A DNA stretch of 11,905 nt from an uncultured Mollicutes bacterium (lineage in GTDB: Bacteria > Bacillota_I > Bacilli_A > RF39 > UBA660), in assembly GCA_900550145.1 (NCBI GenBank), contig URRF01000037.1, positions 1 through 11,905 of the forward strand. The letters run 5' to 3'. Position 1 is the first letter of the stretch; each line of letters starts with the position of its first letter. A program made the translations under genes and the position numbers. Positions 1 to 5,853 of this stretch are shown here, piece by piece. The notes under the pieces were generated by a model. That model was not told the DNA's origin, searched no databases, and saw only the letters and a program-made list of their open reading frames with translations.

Positions 1-1
1 A

Positions 2-823
2 AATAACTATGTAAGTTTTAATAATGAATTATGGAGAATAATAGGAGTATTTGGTAATAATGTAAAACTAGTAAGAAGCGAATCATTAGGCAGTTTATCA
101 TGGGATAGTAGCGATTCATCAATTAACAAAGGTAATGGAATAAATCAATGGGGGGAAAGTACATATGGAGATGGAAGTTATTATGAAGGAGCAGATTTGC
201 AAGTATATTTAAATAAAATGTATTATGGAGGAGATACTACTGTAACGTGTTATGATGGATACCAAAATTCAACAATAACGTGCCCAACAAATACATTAGA
301 TAGAACTGCAAAATTATTAATAGATAAACATACATGGAGTTTAGGCGCAATTGAGATGAGCATAGAAGATACCATTTCATTTTATAATGCAGAAAGAGGA
401 ACAGCAAATGGAAAAACATGTACAAGTGGAACTTATTGTAATGACACAGTAACAAGGACAACAAAATGGACAGGATATGTAGCACTGCCATATATAACAG
501 ACTGGGCCTATGCAAGTAGTGAAAGTATATGCGAAACAAATATACAAACAAAAGATAGTTCAAATTTATTTGTATGTAAAAATAATAACTGGATGCAAAG
601 AAGTGATTGGACATGGTATTTATCTCCTAGTGGCCAATCTGCAGATGCAAGCAATGCATGGGCCGTAAGTGGTAATAACAACTACGTTTATTATAGAATG
701 TTTGGTGCTATGAATAAATTTGCTAGTTATGGTTCTAATGTTGCACCTTCAATCTATTTAAAATCTAGTGTTCTAATGAAAGGTGGAACAGGAACAAGTA
801 GTGATCCATACAAATTGGCTTAA
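2..823 (+). CDS. Cysteine-rich DUF6273-like surface/pseudopilin-type protein, 5'-truncated
   Basis: The reading frame is already open at the first complete codon (position 2), so the gene starts outside the window and 273 C-terminal residues are visible. A TTG at 197 is in frame but has no ribosome binding site and is not the start. Near the beginning lies FNNELWRIIGVF and near the end WYLSPSG, APSIYLKSS and GGTGTSSDPYKL. This combination of an early WR-hydrophobic motif and a late W-L-SP...P-YLKS motif resembles the DUF6273 fold. From memory, proteins with these motifs in gut Firmicutes often carry an N-terminal prepilin-type (FTLxE) helix, which would lie upstream here and cannot be checked. 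Six cysteines fall in three pairs (TCYDG/ITCP, TCTSGTYC, SICE/FVCK), which suggests disulfides and an extracytoplasmic location. Aromatic, Ser, Thr and Asn residues are abundant, as in surface proteins. The function is unknown; adhesion or pilus-tip roles are guesses. Confidence 0.75.
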   Translation, partial: NNYVSFNNELWRIIGVFGNNVKLVRSESLGSLSWDSSDSSINKGNGINQWGESTYGDGSYYEGADLQVYLNKMYYGGDTTVTCYDGYQNSTITCPTNTLDRTAKLLIDKHTWSLGAIEMSIEDTISFYNAERGTANGKTCTSGTYCNDTVTRTTKWTGYVALPYITDWAYASSESICETNIQTKDSSNLFVCKNNNWMQRSDWTWYLSPSGQSADASNAWAVSGNNNYVYYRMFGAMNKFASYGSNVAPSIYLKSSVLMKGGTGTSSDPYKLA

Positions 824-837
824 TAATAATACAAAAT

Positions 838-866
838 AAAAATACTAACTCAAATTAGTATTTTTT
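838..866. terminator. Bidirectional intrinsic terminator between convergent genes
   Basis: A perfect 11-bp stem (left arm 838-848, right arm 855-865) encloses the 6-base loop CTCAAA. A-runs on the left and T-runs on the right give a U-tract in both directions. It ends the surface-protein gene on the plus strand and the RNHCP gene on the minus strand. The RNHCP stop codon (845-847) and its last four codons lie inside the hairpin. Confidence 0.8.
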
Positions 867-1156
867 GATAGTTCAATAATTAAATCCATGTCATCATCAT
901 TAGCCATAATATTTTTATGTATTTTATTACACTTATCACACTTATATATTATTTTATAAGTATCCTTAAATTTCTCTATTCCAATTGGTTTTAATAATCC
1001 TAGACAACTATTTAATCTATCACCAGGATTTATATCCACATGCTTTGAATAAAGACAAAATGGACAATGATCTCTAGAAGTATAATTTAAAACTTCTACT
1101 TCTTTTTTACAGTTTTCACAAACAAAAGATTCATCTTTTTTACTAAATAATTTCAT
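845..1156 (-). CDS. RNHCP domain zinc-ribbon protein
   Basis: This 103-residue protein matches the RNHCP family (named for its RNHCPxC motif). It has SRDHCPFCLYSKHVD at residues 27-41, PGDR at 44-47, a conserved Cys at 51 and a Pro-Ile pair at 57-58. Cysteine pairs C13/C16, C31/C34 and C73/C76 are well placed to bind one or two zinc ions. The function of the family is not established; small zinc-ribbon proteins of this kind are often thought to bind nucleic acid. There is no signal peptide or membrane segment, so it should be cytosolic. The start is supported by an AGGTGA site (complement of 1161-1166) four bases before the ATG. It stands alone on the minus strand, divergent from scpA, and ends inside the shared terminator. 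The family variant has Asp in place of Asn in the signature (RDHCP). Confidence 0.88.
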   Translation of the reverse strand: MKLFSKKDESFVCENCKKEVEVLNYTSRDHCPFCLYSKHVDINPGDRLNSCLGLLKPIGIEKFKDTYKIIYKCDKCNKIHKNIMANDDDMDLIIELSKNTNLS

Positions 1157-1171
1157 TAAATCACCTAGATA

Positions 1172-1180
1172 ATTATATCA
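1172..1180 (-). promoter_or_regulatory. Possible extended -10 promoter for the RNHCP gene
   Basis: On the minus strand the sequence reads TGATATAAT, an extended -10 element. The hexamer 17 bases upstream (AGTACA) is a poor -35. The predicted transcription start falls near 1165, within the AGGTGA ribosome site, so the leader would be almost absent. Suggestive only. Confidence 0.4.
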
Positions 1181-1188
1181 CAATAAGT

Positions 1189-1194
1189 TATAAT
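1189..1194 (+). promoter_or_regulatory. Possible -10 box for the scpAB-trhP1P2 operon
   Basis: A perfect TATAAT lies 20 bases before the scpA start, in the 58-base divergent gap. No good -35 is visible at 16-18 bases. The predicted start site would fall at the AGGGAAG ribosome site (1201-1207), so the leader is very short. A promoter is expected here because the gene upstream points the other way, but this hexamer is weak evidence in such A+T-rich DNA. Confidence 0.35.
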
Positions 1195-1214
1195 TGTACT
1201 AGGGAAGTGAATTT

Positions 1215-1928
1215 ATGCATTACGTTACCAAAATAAATGAATTTGAAGGACCACTAGATTTATTATTACACTTAATAAAAAAATCAAACATAGATATATA
1301 TGATATAAGTTTATCTGATATTACAGATCAATACCTAGAATACATACACCAAATGGAAGAACTTAACCTAGATATCGCAAGTGAATATTTAGTTATGGCA
1401 ACAGAACTTTTAGAATATAAATCTAGAAGCTTACTTCCAAAAAAAATAGAGGATGACAAAGAAGAAGAAGATCCTAAAGAAGAACTAATAAAACGTCTTG
1501 TTGATTACAAAAAATATAAAGAAATTACTTCTGAATTTAAAAAACTAGAAGACATAAGAAGTGAAATATACACAAAAACTCCCTCTAATATAAATGAATA
1601 TGATGAAAAAGTAATTAATAATAGCGAATTATCAGTAAACGATTTAATATCCGCATTTAAAAAATTTATTGATAGAAAAGAGTATGAAAAACCACTAAAT
1701 ACAAAAATAACTACAAAAGAGTTATCTGTAAGTGATAGAATAATAAAAATAAAAGAAATATTAAAAACAAAAAATGAAGTAAATTTTATTGATTTATTCG
1801 ATAAACTAACAAAAGAATATGTAGTTGTTACATTTTTAAGTATACTAGAAATGAGCAAAAACAAAGAAATAGAAATAAAACAGGATAATAATTTTGGAAA
1901 TATTATTATAAAGGAAGTGAAAGAGTGA
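1215..1928 (+). CDS. scpA: Segregation and condensation protein A
   Basis: ScpA is the kleisin subunit of the bacterial SMC-ScpAB condensin. It bridges the SMC head domains and binds a ScpB dimer, helping compact and segregate the chromosome. The N-terminus carries the family signature FEGPLDLLLHLI (residues 10-21), which forms part of the SMC-neck binding helices, followed by IDIYDISLSDITDQYL. The stretch ASEYLVMATELLEYKSRSLL (55-74) is also typical. A charged linker rich in Glu and Lys follows, and the last 70 or so residues resemble the winged helix that contacts the SMC head. At 237 residues it is slightly short for the family but complete. The AGGGAAG site at 1201-1207 supports this ATG. 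Its TGA stop overlaps the GTG start of scpB by four bases (GTGA), which implies translational coupling and a fixed ratio between the partners. Confidence 0.96.
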   Translation: MHYVTKINEFEGPLDLLLHLIKKSNIDIYDISLSDITDQYLEYIHQMEELNLDIASEYLVMATELLEYKSRSLLPKKIEDDKEEEDPKEELIKRLVDYKKYKEITSEFKKLEDIRSEIYTKTPSNINEYDEKVINNSELSVNDLISAFKKFIDRKEYEKPLNTKITTKELSVSDRIIKIKEILKTKNEVNFIDLFDKLTKEYVVVTFLSILEMSKNKEIEIKQDNNFGNIIIKEVKE

Positions 1929-2470
1929 AAGCTGTATTAGAAGGTATTTTATTTATTGTAGGAGATGATGGAATAACTATTCCTGAAATATCTAACATAT
2001 TAGAAATAAGCGAAGAAGACGCAAAAAAACTTGTATTAGAGTTAAAAAATGATTACCTAAGTATAGATAGAGGACTTAGAATAGATTACTTAGGAAATTC
2101 ATTAAAACTAACAACTAAAAAAGAACATAAAGAGTATTACAAAAAACTAATAGAAGAAAGCAATAATACCCTTTCACAAGCTGCTTTAGAAACACTTGCT
2201 ATAATAGTATATAATGAGCCAATAACAAGAATAAAAGTAGATGAAATAAGAGGTATCTCATCATCACAAATGATAAGAAGATTAGTTGCTAAGGGCTTTA
2301 TAAAAGAAGCAGGAAGAGAAAACATTCCAGGAAGACCAATATTATATAAAACAACAGATGATTTTCTTGATTATTTTGGTTTATCATCTAAAGAAGATTT
2401 ACCTAAGTTAGAATATAAAGAAGAAGAAAAAGACGAAACGGATTTATTCTTATCAAAATATAAAGAGTAA
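1925..2470 (+). CDS. scpB: Segregation and condensation protein B
   Basis: ScpB is the winged-helix partner of ScpA in the SMC condensin; as a dimer it binds the middle of the ScpA kleisin. The protein has 181 residues, close to the usual length. It begins MKAVLEGILFIVGDDG, the standard start of the first winged helix. The second winged helix contains LSQAALETLAIIVYNEPIT (about residues 83-101) and the highly conserved IRGISS and GRPILYKTTDDFLDYFGL stretches (to about residue 154). A short acidic tail follows. The start is GTG, preceded by AAGGAAGTG at 1911-1919 inside the end of scpA. The four-base overlap with scpA and the ten-base gap to the next gene place it in the middle of an operon. 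Confidence 0.96.
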   Translation: MKAVLEGILFIVGDDGITIPEISNILEISEEDAKKLVLELKNDYLSIDRGLRIDYLGNSLKLTTKKEHKEYYKKLIEESNNTLSQAALETLAIIVYNEPITRIKVDEIRGISSSQMIRRLVAKGFIKEAGRENIPGRPILYKTTDDFLDYFGLSSKEDLPKLEYKEEEKDETDLFLSKYKE

Positions 2471-2480
2471 GAGGTGTGAA

Positions 2481-3305
2481 ATGACAAAAATACTTGTTAA
2501 TCCAATAAATTTAAAACACATAGAATATCTAAATAATAAAGATATTGCTGGATATATTATAGGACTTAAAAATTATTCAATATTTCAAAATTTAAAACTA
2601 GATATTGATACCATAAAAAAACTAAATACTAAAAAAGAAATATATATATCCATAAATAAACCAATACATAATAACGAATTAGATGACATAAAAAACAAAT
2701 TAAAAGAATTATCAAAAATAAATATAAAAGGTATTTTATATGAAGATATAGCAATATTTAATATAAACAAAAACCTAAATTTAAACTTAAATTTAATATG
2801 GAATACAATGCATTTACCAACTAATAGTGTAACTTGTAACTACTGGAATAAATTAGGAGTTAAAGGAGCAGTATTAAGTACAGAATTAATGTATACCGAT
2901 TTTATAAAAATAAAAAAAGAAACAAATATGATTATAATGGTATATCTATATGGACATATACCTATATTCGTATCAGCAAGATCACTTATTTCAAATTACA
3001 TGAAATACGTAAACAAAGAATATAAAGATAAAACATATTACTTGTATGAAAAAGAAAGAAATAAATACTATCCAATATATGAAGAATACAAAAACACATT
3101 TATAACAGAAGATATAATAAATGGAATAAATGTATTAAAAGATTTAAATGATAATAATATTGACTACGTTATATTAAATAGTTTATTAATAGAAGAAAAT
3201 AAATTTAATGAAATAGTTGATGAATATATAAAAAATGATAATAAGGTAGATAAAAATACATATACAGGATTTTTATATAAAGAAAGTATATTTAAGGTGA
3301 AATAA
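2481..3305 (+). CDS. trhP1: U32-family tRNA hydroxylation protein, first subunit (YrrN/TrhP1-like)
   Basis: This 274-residue protein is a divergent member of the peptidase U32 family and lies directly before a canonical U32 protein, as yrrN lies before yrrO in Bacillus subtilis. There the pair (TrhP1 and TrhP2) is required to make 5-hydroxyuridine at the wobble position of certain tRNAs, with prephenate needed in the cell. Despite the family name these are not known to act as proteases in this role. The stretch YGHIPIFVSARSLISNY (157-173) aligns without gaps to QGAMCVGYSGRCVLSNY of the next gene, but both cysteines are replaced, by P161 and S168. It probably cannot carry the Fe-S cluster and may be a structural or tRNA-binding subunit (inference). 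It is short for the family and very rich in Lys, Asn and Ile. GAGGTG (2471-2476) supports the start. Its TAA overlaps the next ATG by one base. Confidence 0.82.
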   Translation: MTKILVNPINLKHIEYLNNKDIAGYIIGLKNYSIFQNLKLDIDTIKKLNTKKEIYISINKPIHNNELDDIKNKLKELSKINIKGILYEDIAIFNINKNLNLNLNLIWNTMHLPTNSVTCNYWNKLGVKGAVLSTELMYTDFIKIKKETNMIIMVYLYGHIPIFVSARSLISNYMKYVNKEYKDKTYYLYEKERNKYYPIYEEYKNTFITEDIINGINVLKDLNDNNIDYVILNSLLIEENKFNEIVDEYIKNDNKVDKNTYTGFLYKESIFKVK

Positions 3306-4495
3306 TGAAAAAGATAGAATTACTCGCACCAGCAGGAAATTTAGAAAAAGTCAAATGGGCATTTTTATATGGTGCAGATGCTGTTTATTTTGGAGGAAGA
3401 GATTATAGCTTACGTGCTAATGCACAAAACTTAAACATTGATGAAATAAAAGAAGCATGTAGTTATGCACACAATTTAGGCAAAAAAGTATATGTAACAG
3501 TTAATATTGTATTTCATAACGAAGATATTGCTGGATTAGAAGAATATTTAATAAATTTAAATAATGCAAAAGTAGATGCAATAATAATTTCAGATCCACT
3601 AGTATTAACATTTGCAAAAAAAGTAATTCCAAATATGGAAATACATATAAGTACACAACAAAATACACTAAATTATGAAGCATGTAATTTTTGGTATAAC
3701 GAAGGGGCTAAAAGAGTAGTACTAGCAAGAGAATGTTCTAAAGAAGATATGGAAAGTATACTAAAACATTCAAAAATAGATTTAGAAGTATTTATACAAG
3801 GAGCAATGTGCGTTGGATATAGTGGTAGATGTGTACTATCTAATTATTTTACAAATAGAGATTCTAATAGAGGTGGATGTAGTCAAATATGTAGATGGAA
3901 CTTTGGATTATATGATAACGAAAAAGAAATCTCAAAAGATGAATTTGCCATAACAGTAAAAGACTTATCGATGATAAACTATATAAAAGATCTAATAGAT
4001 ATGGGTATAACATCCCTAAAAATAGAAGGAAGAATGAGATCTATTTATTATATTGCAACTGTACTTAACGTATATAGAAAAGTAATAGATGAATATTATG
4101 AAAAAGGTACTATTAGCAATATATCAAAATATAGTTATGAATTATTTAGATGTGCAAATAGAGATAGTGTTCCACAATTCTTTAAAGAAAAACCAGGAGT
4201 TAATGAACAATACTATCTAACAAGAGAAGAACCATCAAATAAAGATTTTCTAGGAGTAGTATTAGATTACAATAAAGAAACAAAAGAAATCACACTAGAA
4301 CAACGAAATTATTTTAAAAAAGGTGATGAAATTACTGTTTTTGGACCCAATACAAATGATATAACTATTAAAGTAGAATATATAAAAAATGAAAAAGACG
4401 AATACATAGAAGTAGCAAATCATCCACAAGAAATAGTAAAAATTAATTGTGAAACAGAAGTATTTAAAAATGATTTAATAAGAGTAAAGTTTTAA
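3305..4495 (+). CDS. trhP2: U32-family tRNA 5-hydroxyuridine synthesis protein (YrrO/TrhP2-like)
   Basis: A 396-residue canonical U32 protein. It begins with ELLAPAGNLEKVKWAFLYGA, the family start, followed by DAVYFGG. The hallmark block at 167-200 contains C169, C176, C192 and C196, and a further FRCANR motif carries C283; cysteines here are the expected ligands of an Fe-S cluster. SLKIEGRMRS (237-246) is the other family signature. A beta-rich C-terminal domain (about 310-396) follows. In B. subtilis the homologue YrrO (TrhP2), with YrrN, hydroxylates U34 of tRNA to give 5-hydroxyuridine. The related RlhA of E. coli instead hydroxylates a 23S rRNA cytidine, so homology alone does not fix the substrate. 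The paired trhP1 and the methyltransferase downstream favour the tRNA role. AAGGTGA at 3295-3301 is the ribosome site, and a TAATG overlap couples it to trhP1. Confidence 0.9.
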   Translation: MKKIELLAPAGNLEKVKWAFLYGADAVYFGGRDYSLRANAQNLNIDEIKEACSYAHNLGKKVYVTVNIVFHNEDIAGLEEYLINLNNAKVDAIIISDPLVLTFAKKVIPNMEIHISTQQNTLNYEACNFWYNEGAKRVVLARECSKEDMESILKHSKIDLEVFIQGAMCVGYSGRCVLSNYFTNRDSNRGGCSQICRWNFGLYDNEKEISKDEFAITVKDLSMINYIKDLIDMGITSLKIEGRMRSIYYIATVLNVYRKVIDEYYEKGTISNISKYSYELFRCANRDSVPQFFKEKPGVNEQYYLTREEPSNKDFLGVVLDYNKETKEITLEQRNYFKKGDEITVFGPNTNDITIKVEYIKNEKDEYIEVANHPQEIVKINCETEVFKNDLIRVKF

Positions 4496-4522
4496 TAATA
4501 ACACACCTGTACAATGTTTTAG

Positions 4523-4551
4523 TTGACAAAATCAAAAAAAAATTATAGAAT
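4523..4551 (+). promoter_or_regulatory. Sigma-A-type promoter for trmR
   Basis: A perfect -35 TTGACA (4523-4528), a 17-base spacer and the -10 TAGAAT (4546-4551) lie in the 125-base gap before trmR. The predicted start is near 4558, inside the left arm of the hairpin at 4555-4577. It makes trmR a separate unit from the trhP operon, though read-through remains possible. Confidence 0.75.
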
Positions 4552-4554
4552 TAT

Positions 4555-4580
4555 ACAGTAATTTCAAAAGTTACTGTTTT
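4555..4580 (+). terminator. Weak hairpin, terminator of trhP2 or 5'-end hairpin of the trmR leader
   Basis: The arms 4555-4564 and 4568-4577 form a 10-bp stem (one G-U pair) with a three-base loop, followed by only three T before a C. It is the only terminator-like structure after trhP2. It sits just downstream of the trmR promoter, so it could end transcripts from upstream, or form at the extreme 5' end of the trmR transcript and protect it. Confidence 0.45.
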
Positions 4581-4620
4581 CATTTGAAGTTACATAATAT
4601 GTAAAAAGTGGAGAAAAAAA

Positions 4621-5208
4621 ATGAATAAAGATTTTAAGCATATCGAAAAGTATGCTGAGGAATATAATATTCCTATAATGGAAAAAAGTGGTATAAGATT
4701 TTTAACTAAATATATAGAACAAAATAAAATAAAGAATATTTTAGAAATTGGTTCTGCAATTGGATATTCTGCAATAAAAATGGCTTTAGTAGATGAAAAA
4801 ATTAAAGTAACAACAATAGAAAGAGATGAAACAAGATATATTGAAGCATTAAAAAATATTAAAGAATTTGGTTTAGAAAAAAGAATTACTTTAATATTAG
4901 GGGATGCACTTGATCTTGATATAAAAGATAAATATGACCTAATATTTATAGATGCTGCTAAAGGACAATATACAAAATTCTTTAAAAAATATTCTAATAA
5001 TTTAAAAGATGATGGTGTAATTATAACTGATAATATTGCATTCCATGGTTTAGTAGAACAAGAGGAAAGAATAAAAAATAAAAATTTGAGACAATTGGTT
5101 GATAAAATAAAAAGATATATAACTTTTTTAAATGAAAATACATCGTTTAATACAAGATTTTATAAAGTTGGAGATGGAATTAGCGTATCGAAACTAAAAT
5201 GTGAATAA
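4621..5208 (+). CDS. trmR: tRNA 5-hydroxyuridine methyltransferase (YrrM/TrmR-like)
   Basis: A 195-residue class I SAM-dependent O-methyltransferase of the metal-dependent, catechol-methyltransferase-like family. The SAM-binding glycine loop is LEIGSAIGYSA (41-51); IERDE (66-70) ends the second strand, with E67 the likely ribose ligand. LIFIDAAKGQY (107-117) and ITDN (135-138) supply D111, D137 and N138, the usual divalent-metal ligands. In B. subtilis, YrrM (TrmR) methylates 5-hydroxyuridine at tRNA position 34 to 5-methoxyuridine, and lies in the same cluster as yrrN and yrrO. Finding it directly after the trhP pair supports the same role. The exact substrate is inferred, because close relatives methylate small molecules. 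There is no signal peptide. GTGGAG at 4609-4614 precedes the ATG by six bases. It is followed by greA, which is also near this cluster in Bacillus. Confidence 0.85.
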   Translation: MNKDFKHIEKYAEEYNIPIMEKSGIRFLTKYIEQNKIKNILEIGSAIGYSAIKMALVDEKIKVTTIERDETRYIEALKNIKEFGLEKRITLILGDALDLDIKDKYDLIFIDAAKGQYTKFFKKYSNNLKDDGVIITDNIAFHGLVEQEERIKNKNLRQLVDKIKRYITFLNENTSFNTRFYKVGDGISVSKLKCE

Positions 5209-5261
5209 TAATGTATCAAAAAACATATTATTGAATACTATAAGAAGTGTATGTGATAATG

Positions 5262-5290
5262 TTGACAAATAAATAAAAAAAGCGTATTAT
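5262..5290 (+). promoter_or_regulatory. Sigma-A-type promoter for greA
   Basis: TTGACA (5262-5267), a 17-base spacer and TATTAT (5285-5290) give a near-consensus housekeeping promoter. The predicted start is near 5297, leaving a leader of about 20 bases before the greA ATG. Confidence 0.8.
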
Positions 5291-5305
5291 GTACTAGAAA
5301 ATTAT

Positions 5306-5312
5306 TGAGGTG
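5306..5312 (+). promoter_or_regulatory. Ribosome binding site that fixes the greA start
   Basis: TGAGGTG lies six bases before the ATG at 5319. The in-frame GTG at 5310, which would add three residues, is inside this site and so cannot be the start. Confidence 0.85.
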
Positions 5313-5318
5313 AATAAA

Positions 5319-5792
5319 ATGACAAGCGAAAAAAAAGAAGTTTTCTTAACATCAGAAGGATTTTTAGAAATAGAAGAAGAATTAAATGAATTAAAAACAG
5401 TAAAGAGACCTGAGATAATAAAAGCGATAAAAGAAGCAAGGGCTTTAGGTGATTTATCAGAAAATGCTGATTACCATGCTGCTAGAGAAGAACAAGCTAT
5501 TATAGAAGGTAGAATCCAAGAACTAGAATATCTTGTAGATCATGCAACTATAATTTCAGAAGAAGCAAGTGATAAAGCAAGAATCGGCTCATCTGTAATT
5601 ATAAAATACGTAGGTGAAGATGATAGCGAAGAATACAAAATAGTAGGTAGTACCGAAGCAGATCCATTTGAAAATAAAATATCAAACGAATCTCCAATAG
5701 CAAAAGCAATAATTGGACATAAAAAAGGAGAAATAGTTACAGTAGAAAGTCCAAATGGAAAATATGAAATTGAAATACTAGAAATTAAGTAA
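5319..5792 (+). CDS. greA: Transcription elongation factor GreA
   Basis: GreA enters the secondary channel of paused, backtracked RNA polymerase and triggers cleavage of the extruded RNA 3' end, letting elongation resume. From the ATG at 5319 the protein has 157 residues, the usual GreA length. The N-terminal antiparallel coiled coil runs to about residue 76. Its tip holds ARALGDLSENADYHAAREEQ (40-59), with D45 and E48 at the positions of the catalytic acidic pair. The C-terminal globular domain (about 80-157) has the family features GSTEADP, ISNESPIAKAI and GHKKGE. An earlier in-frame GTG at 5310 lies within the ribosome site and is rejected. It has its own promoter and terminator, so it appears to be a single-gene unit. 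In Bacillus greA also lies close to the yrrMNO genes. Confidence 0.97.
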   Translation: MTSEKKEVFLTSEGFLEIEEELNELKTVKRPEIIKAIKEARALGDLSENADYHAAREEQAIIEGRIQELEYLVDHATIISEEASDKARIGSSVIIKYVGEDDSEEYKIVGSTEADPFENKISNESPIAKAIIGHKKGEIVTVESPNGKYEIEILEIK

Positions 5793-5810
5793 CATTAGTT
5801 GCTTTTTTTT
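5787..5810 (+). terminator. Intrinsic terminator of greA
   Basis: Arms 5787-5793 and 5798-5804 form a 7-bp stem (one G-U pair) with loop ATTA, followed by a T-run to 5810. The greA stop codon (5790-5792) lies in the left arm. The right arm also supplies the -35 box of the tig promoter. Confidence 0.75.
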
Positions 5811-5827
5811 AGTAAATTCTATATAAT
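5799..5827 (+). promoter_or_regulatory. Promoter for tig, overlapping the greA terminator
   Basis: TTGCTT (5799-5804), a 17-base spacer and a perfect TATAAT (5822-5827) form a good sigma-A-type promoter. The -35 box is the right arm of the greA terminator stem. The predicted start is near 5834, and AGGAGG (5841-5846) follows at once. Confidence 0.7.
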
Positions 5828-5853
5828 ATTAGATGTTTTAAGGAGGAAAATAT

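Noticed and set aside
197..823. A complete gene starting at TTG 197
   Set aside because: The frame is open and meaningful upstream to position 2, with the conserved FNNELWRIIGVF stretch, and TTG 197 has no ribosome site. It is a truncated longer gene.
1505..1864. Minus-strand open frames opposite scpA, tig and lon
   Set aside because: They encode Phe/Ser/Leu-rich sequence complementary to the A-rich coding strand, have no ribosome sites, and are shadows of well-supported genes.
5204..5264. Several imperfect complementary segments (AATAATGT, ACATATTATT, GATAATGTT) between trmR and greA
   Set aside because: They can pair in alternative ways, but with bulges and no U-tract, and most of it lies upstream of the greA promoter. 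In such A+T-rich DNA this is probably chance.
5310..5318. GTG start of greA three codons upstream
   Set aside because: The GTG is part of the ribosome binding site TGAGGTG for the ATG at 5319, and the 157-residue product has the standard GreA length.
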